A DNA stretch of 64,000 nt, taken from assembly GCF_000764665.1 (NCBI RefSeq), contig NZ_JRGM01000136.1, forward strand, positions 62,001 through 126,000, given 5' to 3'. Positions 19,724-28,918 of this stretch are shown piece after piece (position 1 is the stretch's first letter; each line of letters starts with the position of its first letter). The notes beneath the pieces are model-generated. The model was not told the DNA's origin and searched no databases. It saw only the letters and a list, made by a program, of their open reading frames with translations. Source of the DNA: Aeromonas lacus. Its GTDB lineage: Bacteria > Pseudomonadota > Gammaproteobacteria > Enterobacterales > Aeromonadaceae. A program made the position numbers and the translations under genes.

Positions 19724-20815
19724 ATGTATCTGAAGCGAACCATCCTGGCCTGTCTGCTGGTTGCCGCGAGCCCGACTCTGCTGGCCGACCAGCTGCGGCT
19801 TAAAGCCGGCTATCCCGAGAGTTATGTCGTGCAAAAAGGCGACACATTGTGGGATATCTCCGGCAAATATCTCTCCGAGCCATGGCTATGGCCCCATCTC
19901 TGGAATATCAATCCGCAGATTGCCAACCCGCACTGGATCTACCCGGGTGACGTGCTGCAACTGAGCTGGGTCAATGGCGAACCCCGTCTTGGCAAGGCGA
20001 TGCAAGGGGGCAAGCAGGTCATCCGCCTGAGCCCGAAAAACCGCTACGAGAGCAAAGCCAATCCTATTCCCACCCTTCCTATCAGCGAGATTGGCCCGTT
20101 TTTGCAGACCGACCATATTCTTGCCAACGCTCAGGAAGGCAAAAAACTGCCCTATCTGCTGGGGTCGGATGAGAAACATATCGGTATGCTGGAGGGGGAC
20201 ACCCTCTATGTGCAGGGGACTTTGACCCCTGGCCAGATGTATGGTGTGTACCACCTCGGCGCAATCTACAAGGATCGTGATACGGGCGAACTGCTTGGGC
20301 AGGAGGCCGTGCTAACCGGTATCGTTCGCGCTGTGGCGCGCCTGGATGGTGATCGCACCGAAGTGACTCTGACTCACAACCAGAGGGAGGTGTTGCAGGG
20401 TGACAAGGTGATGCAGCTACCCGAGCAGGAGAGCATGCCTGCCGTATTCATGCCAAAGGCGGCACCTGCCATCCAACCGGGCTATATCGTCGACCTGCCA
20501 AGCAAGGTGCGAGGCGGCGGCAAGTTCGATGTGGTGCTCATCAACAAGGGGAGTCGGGATCAGCTGTCGGCGGGTGATGTGCTCGATATTCGCCGTCCCG
20601 GTGCGGCACTGGTGACCAAGAACGGTACTGTCCAGTACAAAGAGCTCTCGTCGGTCTACAACAAGGTGTTTTACAGCAGCAACAAAAAAGCGCCACTGCC
20701 TTCCGAAGCGATTGCCCGGGTCATGCTGTTCAAGGTGTATGACAAGCTGAGTTACGGCCTCATCATGCAGAGCAAGGACATGGTGAGTACTGGTTATCAG
20801 GTAACTCACTTCTGA
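19724..20815 (+). CDS. LysM domain exported protein
   Basis: A 363-residue exported protein of the group found ahead of dprA in many gammaproteobacteria. Residues 1-22 form a signal peptide. A LysM peptidoglycan-binding domain follows, with YVVQKGDTLWDISGKYL at about 36-52 and NPHWIYPGDVLQL near 72-84. The remainder (about 110-363) is an uncharacterised beta-rich region. The ATG at 19724 with AGGGAG upstream is preferred because it gives the signal peptide directly. It ends two bases before the dprA GTG, so the genes are coupled. A cell-wall role is inferred from LysM only. Confidence 0.85.
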   Translation: MYLKRTILACLLVAASPTLLADQLRLKAGYPESYVVQKGDTLWDISGKYLSEPWLWPHLWNINPQIANPHWIYPGDVLQLSWVNGEPRLGKAMQGGKQVIRLSPKNRYESKANPIPTLPISEIGPFLQTDHILANAQEGKKLPYLLGSDEKHIGMLEGDTLYVQGTLTPGQMYGVYHLGAIYKDRDTGELLGQEAVLTGIVRAVARLDGDRTEVTLTHNQREVLQGDKVMQLPEQESMPAVFMPKAAPAIQPGYIVDLPSKVRGGGKFDVVLINKGSRDQLSAGDVLDIRRPGAALVTKNGTVQYKELSSVYNKVFYSSNKKAPLPSEAIARVMLFKVYDKLSYGLIMQSKDMVSTGYQVTHF

Positions 20816-20817
20816 CC

Positions 20818-21933
20818 GTGCACTATCCTGACGATCGCCTTGCACTCTGGCTCGCGCTGGATGCCGTCACCGGGATTGGCCCGGTGACGGCATCCCGTCT
20901 GTTGGAGCGGGTTGGCGGCGATATTCAGCAACTGTTTCAGTGTGACGAAACGCAGTTGCACCAGATGGGGCTGGCGCCAGAGCAGATCCGCCAGTTGCGC
21001 TGGCCATCACCTGTTGTCGAGCAGAGCCTGATGTGGGCTACCCAGCCCGGCAATGCACTACTCCCGCAGGATCATCCCGCTTACCCTGCCTTGCTCAGGG
21101 AGATCCCCGCCGCCCCCTTGCTGCTCTACTGCCGTGGCGAGCTTTCTGCTTTGTCTCTTCCACAGCTGGCGATGGTGGGGACCCGCCATCCAACCTATGC
21201 CGGCAAGGATAATGCAGCCCGTCTTTGTAGCGAGCTGGTTGGCTGTGGCTTGGCAATTACCTCGGGTCTCGCGCTTGGCATCGATGGCGTCTGCCATCAG
21301 CAGGCCCTGACCGCCGGAGGCATGACCTTGGCGGTGCTGGGGTCTGGGCTGGATCAGCTCTATCCCAAACGTCATCAAGCGCTGGCTGCGGCGATACTCG
21401 AGCGGGGCGGCGTATTGATTTCCGAGCTGGCGCCGGACAAAGGTCCGCTGGCTGAACATTTTCCCCGCCGCAACCGTATCATCAGTGGCCTATCCCTTGG
21501 CACTCTGGTGGTTGAGGCAACCGAGCAGAGTGGCTCGCTCATTACGGCGCGCTATGCGCTTGAGCAGGGGCGTGAGGTATTTGCGGTGCCCGGAGCGCCG
21601 CAAAACGGGCAGGCAACCGGGTGCAATAAATTAATTCAGCAGGGGGCCAAACTTGTGTTGAGTGCGGCCGATATAGTGGAAGAGCTGCCCGAATGGGCAG
21701 TGCGGTTGCCGGAACCGGTCGTATCATCTGAGCAATCGCATAATAGCGAATTGCCTTATGCAGATTTGTTGGATAACGTAGATTACGAGCCCACAAGTGT
21801 GGATACCGTCGCCGAGCGGGCCCAGCTTCCTGTCGAAGTGGTATTAGGCAGGTTGGTAGAGCTGGAGCTGGCCGGAGCAGTCACGGCGGTCGCCGGTGGA
21901 TACGTCAGAGCGAGGAGGGTGAATCATGTTTGA
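20818..21933 (+). CDS. dprA: DNA processing protein DprA (Smf)
   Basis: A 371-residue Rossmann-fold ssDNA-binding protein that loads RecA on incoming DNA in natural transformation. An N-terminal HhH/SAM-like region contains AVTGIGPVTASRLLER. The Rossmann core has MVGTRHPTYAGKD near 120, SGLALGIDGVCHQQAL near 150, VLGSGLDQLYP near 170 and FPRRNRIISGLS near 215. A C-terminal winged-helix segment (about 305-368) follows. It starts with GTG immediately after the LysM gene and overlaps smg by eight bases. Confidence 0.93.
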   Translation: MHYPDDRLALWLALDAVTGIGPVTASRLLERVGGDIQQLFQCDETQLHQMGLAPEQIRQLRWPSPVVEQSLMWATQPGNALLPQDHPAYPALLREIPAAPLLLYCRGELSALSLPQLAMVGTRHPTYAGKDNAARLCSELVGCGLAITSGLALGIDGVCHQQALTAGGMTLAVLGSGLDQLYPKRHQALAAAILERGGVLISELAPDKGPLAEHFPRRNRIISGLSLGTLVVEATEQSGSLITARYALEQGREVFAVPGAPQNGQATGCNKLIQQGAKLVLSAADIVEELPEWAVRLPEPVVSSEQSHNSELPYADLLDNVDYEPTSVDTVAERAQLPVEVVLGRLVELELAGAVTAVAGGYVRARRVNHV

Positions 21934-22399
21934 TGTATTGATGTACCTTTTCGAGACCTACATCCACAGCGATGCAGATGTGATGGTCGAGCAGAATGAA
22001 CTCACCGACGAGCTGAGCCGTGCCGGCTTTGACAAGGAAGAGATCGAGAAGGCGCTGACTTGGCTGGAGCGGCTGGCCAACCTGCATGACAGCGAGCGGG
22101 AGGTCTATGTAGCCGCCAGCGCGCAAGGCTCCATGCGTATCTATGCTCCGCAAGAGCTGGCTCGTCTCAGCACCGAGTGCCGCGGTTTCCTGCTGTTTCT
22201 GGAACAGGCTCAGGTGCTTAACGCCGAGACCCGCGAGATCTGCATCGAGCGCCTGCTCGAGCTGGATAAGCCGGACATCGAACTAGATGATCTCAAGTGG
22301 GTCGTCATGATGGTGCTATTCAACGTGCCGGGCAGTGAAAATGCCTACCAGCAGATGGAAGAGCTGGTGTTTGACGAGTCAGACGGCGTCATTCACTGA
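21926..22399 (+). CDS. smg: Smg family protein (DUF494)
   Basis: A 157-residue protein of the Smg/DUF494 family with no established function. Conserved features are the N-terminal MFDVLMYLFETYI, an acidic central part and the C-terminal LDDLKWVVMMVLFNVPG followed by the acidic tail. Length equals E. coli Smg (157). It overlaps the end of dprA, which implies translational coupling, and is followed by yrdD as in E. coli. Confidence 0.93.
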   Translation: MFDVLMYLFETYIHSDADVMVEQNELTDELSRAGFDKEEIEKALTWLERLANLHDSEREVYVAASAQGSMRIYAPQELARLSTECRGFLLFLEQAQVLNAETREICIERLLELDKPDIELDDLKWVVMMVLFNVPGSENAYQQMEELVFDESDGVIH

Positions 22400-22454
22400 C
22401 AGTCCGGTGCCGCGCTGGTAGAATTCAGGCCATCTGGATTTCAAGGCGCGGCCC

Positions 22455-23012
22455 ATGTCAAAAATCGATCATCACCTCTTTTCAGCCCACGAACATGCCT
22501 TCGAGCGCGAGCCGTGCCCGCAGTGCGGGGCCGAGCTGGTGATCCGTCAGGGCAAACATGGCCCCTTTCTCGGTTGTTCTGCCTACCCCGCCTGTGACTA
22601 TATTCGCTCCCTGACGCCATCCGGCCGCGATATCGAGAAGGTGCTCGAGGGCTCTGCCTGTCCCGAATGCGGTCAGCCGCTGGCGATCAAGAAGGGGCGT
22701 TATGGTCTGTTTGTCGGCTGTACTCACTATCCGGCCTGTCAACATATCGAATCCCTGCAGGAGAGCGACGATACCCAGATCCTCTGCCCGGAGTGTGGCA
22801 AGGGCCATCTGGTGAGCCGCACCTCCCGCTACGGCAAGCAGTTTTACTCCTGCGACGGCTATCCACACTGCAAATATGTGGTGAATGAGAAGCCGGTTCC
22901 CATGCCTTGCCCGCAGTGTGGCTGGGGCATCATGGTGGAGAAAAAGGTGCGGGGAACGCTGCGCTGGGTCTGTCCGCAAAAGAAATGCGGCCATCAAAGT
23001 GAGCGGGTATAA
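22455..23012 (+). CDS. yrdD: topoisomerase I-type zinc-ribbon protein YrdD
   Basis: A 185-residue protein made of repeated C4 zinc ribbons like those at the C-terminus of topoisomerase I. Units begin at CPQCGAELVIRQG, CPECGQPLAIKKG, CPECGKGHLVSR and CPQCGWGIMVEKK, each followed by a distal Cys pair. No topoisomerase catalytic domain is present. In E. coli the orthologue lies beside smg and tsaC, as here. Nucleic acid binding is inferred from the domain; no specific role is established. Confidence 0.9.
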   Translation: MSKIDHHLFSAHEHAFEREPCPQCGAELVIRQGKHGPFLGCSAYPACDYIRSLTPSGRDIEKVLEGSACPECGQPLAIKKGRYGLFVGCTHYPACQHIESLQESDDTQILCPECGKGHLVSRTSRYGKQFYSCDGYPHCKYVVNEKPVPMPCPQCGWGIMVEKKVRGTLRWVCPQKKCGHQSERV

Positions 23013-23086
23013 TCGCGCCGCCATAACGGAACTAAAACGTTTTCGGCGAACTTCAACCTCCCACTTGGAGTAAGGAAATTCCCACC

Positions 23087-23590
23087 ATGAAGAAACCCTT
23101 TGTTGCCGTACTGATGGGCTCTGACTCTGATTTCCCCGTGATGCAAGCCACCCTTGAAGTGCTCAAGTCGTTTGATATCACAGTGGAAGTCAAAGTGACT
23201 TCAGCCCACCGGACTCCGGCTGCGACCCACCAGTATGTGACCGATGCCGAGGCCCGTGGCTGCAAGGTATTTATCTGTGCTGCCGGTCTTGCTGCCCATC
23301 TGGCAGGGGCAGTTGCAGGTATCACCACGCGTCCCGTGATCGGGGTGCCCATCGATGGTGGCCCGCTGAAAGGGCTGGATGCGCTGCTCTCTACCGTGCA
23401 GATGCCGGGCGGCGTACCGGTAGCGACGGTTGCCATCGGCAAGGCGGGTGCCAAGAATGCCGGATATCTGGCAGCTCAGCTGCTGGCTGTCGCTGACGAC
23501 GAGCTGGCCGCAAGAGTGCGTGCCGAACGCCAGAAGAGCGCCGAAGAGGTGATGGCGAAAGATGCTGCCTTGCAGGCGCAGCTTAAGTAA
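23087..23590 (+). CDS. purE: N5-carboxyaminoimidazole ribonucleotide mutase PurE
   Basis: A 167-residue class I PurE that interconverts N5-CAIR and CAIR in purine synthesis. The signature MGSDSDFPVM is near residues 10-19, the catalytic SAHRTP near 43-48, and the GGPLKGLDALLSTVQMPGGVPVATV segment near 88-112. Length is close to E. coli PurE (169). purK, its usual partner, does not follow; instead a structured intergenic RNA and tsaC come next, so the enzyme pair is split in this genome. Confidence 0.95.
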   Translation: MKKPFVAVLMGSDSDFPVMQATLEVLKSFDITVEVKVTSAHRTPAATHQYVTDAEARGCKVFICAAGLAAHLAGAVAGITTRPVIGVPIDGGPLKGLDALLSTVQMPGGVPVATVAIGKAGAKNAGYLAAQLLAVADDELAARVRAERQKSAEEVMAKDAALQAQLK

Positions 23591-23600
23591 GTTTCTAGGT

Positions 23601-23709
23601 GGCCGCCAGTTGCACGGTGCTCCCCTCCGGGGCGCCGGGTTTGCAACGGTGGTCATTGTGTTGATAGCAACCCAATGATGAGGCGGCAGCTGGACTGCCG
23701 CATTTTTTC
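23601..23709 (+). ncRNA. structured leader or attenuator between purE and tsaC
   Basis: A compact fold is visible in the gap. GGCCGCC-A-GTTGC (23601-23613) pairs with GCAACGGTGGTC (23643-23654) and encloses a CCCC/GGGG hairpin (23622-23632). A terminator-like hairpin follows: GCGGCAG (23683-23689) with CTGCCGC (23695-23701) and ATTTTTT. The tsaC ATG at 23712 comes three bases after the T run, with no visible Shine-Dalgarno. It may be an attenuator, a purE terminator with a complex 3' end, or a small RNA. Confidence 0.5.
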
Positions 23710-23711
23710 TG

Positions 23712-24272
23712 ATGCAAAACGAATTTGAACAAGCGGTTGCCGCGCTCGAGAACGAAGGGGTGATCGCCTATGCGACCGAGGCGGTCTTCGGTCTGGGTTG
23801 TGATCCGGATTCTGAACTGGCCGTGCAGCGTCTGCTTGATATCAAGCAGCGCCCGGTGGAGAAGGGCTTGATCCTGATTGCGGCCGAACTGGGGCAACTG
23901 CTCGATTATATCGACCTGAGTCAGCTCACCGCAGAGCAGCTGGCTCGGGTTGAGGCCAGCTGGCCAGGCCCCTTTACCTGGATCATGCCTGCCAAGCCCG
24001 ACACACCCTCATGGCTGACCGGTCAGTTCGATACGCTGGCAGTGCGGGTCACGGCGCATCCGCAGGTACAAGGGCTGTGCCGCGCCTTTGGCAAGCCGCT
24101 GGTCTCTACCAGCGCCAACCTGACTGGTGAAGAGCCGGCTCGCCGCGTGGCCGATATCGGCGAACTGCTGGCAAGCAAGCTGGCTTATGTCCTGCCGGGT
24201 GAGGTGGGTGGGCAAGCCAACCCCTCGGAAATCAAGGATGCCAGAAGCGGCGCAATCATCCGCCCTTCCTGA
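23712..24272 (+). CDS. tsaC: threonylcarbamoyl-AMP synthase TsaC
   Basis: A 186-residue YrdC-fold enzyme making threonylcarbamoyl-AMP from threonine, bicarbonate and ATP for t6A37 modification of ANN-decoding tRNAs. Family motifs are [13 protein letters not shown] near residue 20, [13 protein letters not shown] near 45, the WPGPFTWI segment near 80 and the [13 protein letters not shown] segment near 130. Length is close to E. coli TsaC (190). The start codon lies immediately after a terminator hairpin and has no clear ribosome binding site, so initiation or read-through may be regulated. Confidence 0.93.
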   Translation: MQNEFEQAVAALENEGVIAYATEAVFGLGCDPDSELAVQRLLDIKQRPVEKGLILIAAELGQLLDYIDLSQLTAEQLARVEASWPGPFTWIMPAKPDTPSWLTGQFDTLAVRVTAHPQVQGLCRAFGKPLVSTSANLTGEEPARRVADIGELLASKLAYVLPGEVGGQANPSEIKDARSGAIIRPS

Positions 24273-24361
24273 ATGGCAGACCGCTTTGCGGCCATGCCGG
24301 CGGGCTAGCCCGTCTGTAATATCACTATAAAAATGAGCGGGACTCTGTAGATCCCGCCTGA

Positions 24362-25282
<921 letters not shown>

Positions 25283-25285
25283 ACG

Positions 25286-25310
25286 AAGGGGCCATAACGG
25301 CCCCTTTTTG
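25286..25310 (+). terminator. hemF terminator
   Basis: AAGGGGCC pairs with GGCCCCTT around ATAAC, followed by TTTTTG, directly after the hemF stop. Confidence 0.88.
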
Positions 25311-25385
25311 TTGGCCGATATTCGACTTGTTCCCGCAGGGGAAAAACCGTTAAATCGGGAGATTGCCCTATAAAGGAACTGTTTG

Positions 25386-26207
25386 ATGGATCGTTATCTG
25401 GTTTTTGGCCACCCGGTGCGCCACAGTAAATCCCCTTTCATTCACACCCTGTTTGCCAGACAGACCCAGCAAGAGCTGGAGTATGGGCTGGCCGAACCTG
25501 CGGTGGATGAATTTGCCAACACTCTGCGGGACTTCTTTGCTCGGGGCGGCAAGGGCTGCAACGTCACCGTGCCGTTCAAGGAGCAGGCATTCGCGCTGGT
25601 TGATCGGCTGAGCCCAAGGGCCAAACGGGCGGGGGCAGTCAATACCATCAAACTGACCGATGATGGTGTGTTGCTTGGGGATAACACCGATGGTGCCGGG
25701 CTGGTGGCGGATCTCAAGGCTCATGGCGTGATGTTGACCGGCAGCCGGATCCTGCTGCTGGGGGCTGGAGGCGCCGCTCGAGGTGCTCTGGCTCCACTGC
25801 TGGCTGAACATCCGGCCGAGGTGGTGATCGTCAACCGTACCCACGCCCGGGCAGAACAACTGGCTGCCGAATTCCGCGACCTGGGTAGTGTCAGCGCCCT
25901 GACGTATGAACAGCTGGCCGGTCATTTCGATCTTGTTATCAACTCCACATCGGCCAGTCTGCAGGGTGAACTGCCGCCGCTGGCTCCCGGTCTGATCCAC
26001 GCCGATATTGCTATCTACGACATGATGTATGGTGCAACGGATACCCCCTTCATTGGTTGGGCCAAGCAACATGGCGCCCGTCAAACCATGGATGGGCTCG
26101 GCATGCTGGTCGAACAGGCTGCCGAGGCGTTTACCGTGTGGCGTGGAATCCGTCCCGGGACTAAACAGGTATTGAGAGAGTTGAAGCGTAACTTGGGGGT
26201 GATATGA
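25386..26207 (+). CDS. aroE: shikimate dehydrogenase AroE
   Basis: A 273-residue NADP-dependent enzyme reducing 3-dehydroshikimate in aromatic amino acid synthesis. The shikimate-binding [13 protein letters not shown] is near residues 6-18, catalytic Lys in [10 protein letters not shown] near 60-69, Asp in NTDGAGL near 101, the nucleotide-binding [10 protein letters not shown] near 127 and GLGMLVEQA near 240. Length is close to E. coli AroE (272). ATG at 25386 has AAGGAACT upstream. It overlaps yrdB by four bases. Confidence 0.96.
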   Translation: MDRYLVFGHPVRHSKSPFIHTLFARQTQQELEYGLAEPAVDEFANTLRDFFARGGKGCNVTVPFKEQAFALVDRLSPRAKRAGAVNTIKLTDDGVLLGDNTDGAGLVADLKAHGVMLTGSRILLLGAGGAARGALAPLLAEHPAEVVIVNRTHARAEQLAAEFRDLGSVSALTYEQLAGHFDLVINSTSASLQGELPPLAPGLIHADIAIYDMMYGATDTPFIGWAKQHGARQTMDGLGMLVEQAAEAFTVWRGIRPGTKQVLRELKRNLGVI

Positions 26208-26464
26208 ACCAGGGTATTCTGTTTCCTGATCTGATGGAGTGGCAGGCCCAGGAGATGCGGGTGCATTTTCCTGCCCAGCAGATGGGGGCACTGATCAACT
26301 GCTATATCAGTCTGCGTCGGTTGGAGAAGATGACTGGTCTGGCTCTGAGCCGAGAGGATGACATCCTGCGAGCGTTCGAAAGCGTGCGTTTTGATATTGA
26401 GGATTTTGTGGAAAAACTCATTGAAGAACAATCGTTTGCTGAAGATGGCGCCATCTATCTGTAG
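26204..26464 (+). CDS. yrdB: DUF1488 family protein YrdB
   Basis: An 86-residue DUF1488 protein. Family-typical features are the N-terminal [12 protein letters not shown], a central CYISLRRLE and an acidic C-terminus. Its start overlaps the aroE stop, so it is translationally coupled. The aroE-yrdB pair is also found in E. coli. Function is not established. A TTCG-loop terminator lies about 95 bases downstream. Confidence 0.88.
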   Translation: MNQGILFPDLMEWQAQEMRVHFPAQQMGALINCYISLRRLEKMTGLALSREDDILRAFESVRFDIEDFVEKLIEEQSFAEDGAIYL

Positions 26465-26560
26465 ATTTTCAAAGTTTTTTTCCTTTGCAGCGGAACTTTA
26501 TCGATTTTCTGCTGACTAACTTGATAGTTGAGGAAGTGCTAGCTAGTCACCTTTATAACT

Positions 26561-26589
26561 CCCCAGTATTCGTACTGGGGATTTTTTTA
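26561..26589 (+). terminator. aroE-yrdB terminator
   Basis: CCCCAGTA pairs with TACTGGGG around a TTCG tetraloop, followed by ATTTTTTT. Confidence 0.92.
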
Positions 26590-26653
26590 TCTATTTGAAA
26601 TAAAAGTGTTTTTTATAAAGCAAAAAGTCATGAAACTAAATTACATAAATTAC

Positions 26654-26682
26654 TTTCACTTTTTGCTGCTTTGCTGTACAGT
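26654..26682 (+). promoter_or_regulatory. spf promoter
   Basis: TTTCAC (26654-26659) and TACAGT (26677-26682) are spaced 17 bases apart and end seven bases before the predicted Spot 42 start at 26690. The upstream stretch is AT-rich. No convincing CRP palindrome was seen, although E. coli spf is CRP-repressed. Confidence 0.6.
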
Positions 26683-26689
26683 TGTCTGC

Positions 26690-26794
26690 GTAGGGTACAG
26701 AGGTAAGATGTTCTATCTTTCAGACCTTTTATTTCACGTAATTGAATGTGGCTGAATAGCGGCCCCGATGAGTTTCTCGTCGGGGTGTTTTTTT
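26690..26794 (+). ncRNA. spf: Spot 42 small RNA
   Basis: The first 60 bases are almost identical to E. coli Spot 42: GTAGGGTACAGAGGTAAG, then ATGTTCTATCTTTCAGACC and CACGTAATTG. Only the terminator differs: CCCCGA pairs with TCGGGG and is followed by a T run. Spot 42 is an Hfq-dependent RNA that represses carbon-use genes and is itself repressed by CRP-cAMP. In E. coli it also lies upstream of engB (yihA). About 105 nt here versus 109 nt in E. coli. Confidence 0.95.
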
Positions 26795-26837
26795 ATGCGC
26801 AGCATTTAGAGTAAAAGCTTTAATTTGTCGATGCATT

Positions 26838-26846
26838 TGCTAAAAT
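26838..26846 (+). promoter_or_regulatory. extended -10 promoter of candidate small RNA
   Basis: TGCTAAAAT is an extended -10 (TGn followed by TAAAAT). No good -35 box is present, which is tolerated by extended -10 promoters. Predicted start is near 26853. Confidence 0.45.
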
Positions 26847-26852
26847 GGGGTC

Positions 26853-26960
26853 GATTCTTGAGGTACACCGGTCGTCTGGTGCTCGAGATTCAGCTTCTTC
26901 CCAATTTTTGAACTTATTGTTTAAGGCTGGATGGCAGAACTGTCGTCCGGCCTCATTTTT
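26853..26960 (+). ncRNA. candidate small RNA downstream of Spot 42
   Basis: A stand-alone transcription unit of about 108 nt is suggested by an extended -10 promoter, a 5' hairpin (CACCGG with CTGGTG, 26868-26883), an unpaired AU-rich linker (CCAATTTTTGAAC) and a very stable 13-pair terminator stem (26925-26937 with 26940-26952, loop AA) ending in TCATTTTT. This layout resembles Hfq-binding RNAs. No open frame of note is inside. I do not recognise the family; a small RNA adjoining spf is known in some Vibrionaceae, but I cannot show relatedness. Confidence 0.55.
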
Positions 26961-27239
26961 ATCCCTTCTCTGCCAGATCTGTAATTAAATTTCATTTTTG
27001 GTTGTTTTTGGTGATTTTCATCCCCGATATGGGGGCAGATATGAAAACGATATCAAAAACATGAAAGGTTAATTCTTGTCGAGAATTAATTTCCTATCTA
27101 TATGAATTTCAACCACTAACTCGCTCTTGCCAAGAGTGATATCTGATGTGTTGGCTGGATTGTGAGGACTGTAGGGATCTGAAAGTCTTTCAATCAGCGG
27201 AGGGGGACTCCGCCAATTGCGAGACTAGCGAGGAGTGGA
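26961..27239. other. AT-rich region between candidate small RNA and engB
   Basis: No gene seen. It contains AT-rich sequence to about 27120, then CGGAG/CTCCG (27198-27213) hairpin sequence just beyond the engB stop that may form a weak end for the engB transcript. Confidence 0.35.
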
Positions 27240-27896
27240 TCACTCCCCGGTGGGTTCTTGCTCATCCGTTGCGATGTGAGAGTCATCGGCTCCGGTGACA
27301 TACCAGTTGGTCAGGGTCTGTGCCAGTTTTTCTACCCCGATATTGCTGAGGGAGGAGAAGGCTTCAACCTGGATCTGGGAACCCAGACTGGCGACGGCCT
27401 GACGCACCTTGATCACCTGATTGTTGCGCGGGCCAGGGCTCAGCTTGTCGGCCTTGGTCAGCAGCAGCATAACCGGCAGTTCGCGATGAGCGCTCCACTC
27501 CAGCATGTTCATGTCGGTATCTTTGAGCGGATGACGGATATCCATCAGGATTACCAGTCCTTTCAATGACTCACGACGCTGCAGGTATTCTGCCAGTGAT
27601 TTTTGCCACTTGAGCTTCATTTCCAGCGGAACCTGGGCATAACCATAACCCGGCAGGTCGACCAGACGTTTGCCCGGTTCCAGCTCAAACAGGTTGATCA
27701 GCTGGGTGCGGCCGGGGGTTTTACTGGTTCGGGCCAGGTTCTTGTGTTTGGTTAACGTGTTCAATGCAGATGACTTACCGGCGTTGGAACGGCCAGCAAA
27801 CGCGATCTCGACACCCCCATCATTTGGCAGGTGGCGGATGTCGGGTGCGCTGGTCACAAAATGCACCTTATTGAAATTGAGAGTTTGTGTATCCAA
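27240..27896 (-). CDS. engB: ribosome biogenesis GTPase EngB (YihA/YsxC)
   Basis: A 218-residue TrmE-Era-type GTPase needed for 50S subunit assembly. G1 GRSNAGKS is at residues 35-42, followed by the G2 segment [14 protein letters not shown]3 DLPGYGYA, G4 LLTKADKL and G5 EAFSSLSN. Length is close to E. coli EngB (210). It is divergent from the cytochrome c4 gene and lies downstream of Spot 42 in the reverse orientation, matching the E. coli neighbourhood. Confidence 0.96.
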   Translation of the reverse strand: MDTQTLNFNKVHFVTSAPDIRHLPNDGGVEIAFAGRSNAGKSSALNTLTKHKNLARTSKTPGRTQLINLFELEPGKRLVDLPGYGYAQVPLEMKLKWQKSLAEYLQRRESLKGLVILMDIRHPLKDTDMNMLEWSAHRELPVMLLLTKADKLSPGPRNNQVIKVRQAVASLGSQIQVEAFSSLSNIGVEKLAQTLTNWYVTGADDSHIATDEQEPTGE

Positions 27897-28038
27897 CGTA
27901 AATTCCCCATGGAGATAGAGGGTTATAGAGTTACTTTTTTGTAAAAAGGTGTAAAATGGCGTCGCTTAAACGCGTTTATTTTAACATGCCTTCAGCGGCA
28001 TGGGATCTGGAAGCCTAATAACTAAAAGTTGGAACGCC

Positions 28039-28656
28039 ATGAAGAACCTAGTCATTACTCTTGCTCTGATGGTTGGCGTAACGGGGATGGCACAAGCCAA
28101 AGGCGATGCCGCTGCGGGACAGGCCAAGGCTGCAGTTTGTGCGGCTTGTCATGGACCGGACGGAAACAGCCTGATTGATATGTACCCCAAAATTGCTGGT
28201 CAGCACGCATCATATATCAAAAAGCAGTTGGTTGAACTGAAGGCTGCCGCTTCTGGCCAAATTGGTCGGGTTGCGCCCGTTATGGGGCCGATGGCTCTGC
28301 CTTTGTCGGATCAGGACATGGATGACCTGGCGGCTTACTTCTCCAGCCAGAAAGTGACTCCGGTGGCCGTTCCTGATGACGTTGTTGCTGCAGGCAAGGC
28401 GCTTTATATGGGTGGCGACATGAGTCGCGGCCTGCCAGCCTGTACTGCTTGCCACGGACCGCGAGGTTCCGGGGTTGAGCAGGCCAAATATCCCAGTCTC
28501 TCCGGGCAGCACCCTGCCTATATCAAAGCGCAGCTGACCGGTTTCCGTGCCGGTACTCGGGACAACGACCCGAATGGCATGATGCGCGACGTTGCCAAGA
28601 AGCTGACTGATCAGGATATCGATGTGTTGTCCAAGTATGTTGCCGGACTGCACTAA
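28039..28656 (+). CDS. dihaem cytochrome c4
   Basis: A 205-residue periplasmic dihaem cytochrome c that passes electrons toward terminal oxidases. Residues 1-20 form a signal peptide ending AQA. Two haem-binding CxxCH motifs are at Cys34-Ala-Ala-Cys37-His38 and Cys135-Thr-Ala-Cys138-His139, each in a domain of about 90 residues with Met ligands likely in the VMGPMALPL and NGMM segments. The ATG at 28039 gives a clean signal peptide. Divergent from engB, upstream of the CsrB-type RNA. Confidence 0.92.
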   Translation: MKNLVITLALMVGVTGMAQAKGDAAAGQAKAAVCAACHGPDGNSLIDMYPKIAGQHASYIKKQLVELKAAASGQIGRVAPVMGPMALPLSDQDMDDLAAYFSSQKVTPVAVPDDVVAAGKALYMGGDMSRGLPACTACHGPRGSGVEQAKYPSLSGQHPAYIKAQLTGFRAGTRDNDPNGMMRDVAKKLTDQDIDVLSKYVAGLH

Positions 28657-28685
28657 GCTGATTGCGTTACCTGCAATTGATGAGA

Positions 28686-28716
28686 AACGGGGAGCTTGGG
28701 CTCCTCGTTGTTTTTA
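28686..28716 (+). terminator. cytochrome c4 terminator
   Basis: AACGGGGAGC pairs with GCTCCTCGTT through ten base pairs, with a short loop and GTTTTT following. Confidence 0.82.
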
Positions 28717-28753
28717 TGGTTTCCACGTCATTCTCGGTTTAATCCTCTCGTTA

Positions 28754-28764
28754 TGTAAGAGATC
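28754..28764 (+). promoter_or_regulatory. UvrY/SirA (GacA)-type box upstream of first Csr RNA
   Basis: TGTAAGAGATC lies about 160 bases upstream of the predicted RNA start. The known enterobacterial UvrY operator is TGTGAGAGATCTCTTACA at a similar distance. The other half is degenerate here. The ten-base core GTAAGAGATC recurs, in the matching orientation, upstream of the second Csr RNA. Confidence 0.65.
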
Positions 28765-28884
28765 CTCCATTTTCGCAGCAGGCCAAGGCTCATAGATTTG
28801 TATAAAATTTAAAATAAATGATATTTATCAATCTGTTATGCTTTTATTGCGGTTTTCTGCGGTATTGGGATGTATTCAGGTAGA

Positions 28885-28912
28885 TTGAGCGCCTTTATAG
28901 AGCTGATACATT
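28885..28912 (+). promoter_or_regulatory. promoter of first Csr RNA
   Basis: TTGAGC (28885-28890), 16-base spacer, TACATT (28907-28912) with an upstream TGA giving an extended -10. Start predicted near 28919. Confidence 0.6.
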
Positions 28913-28918
28913 AAGTTC

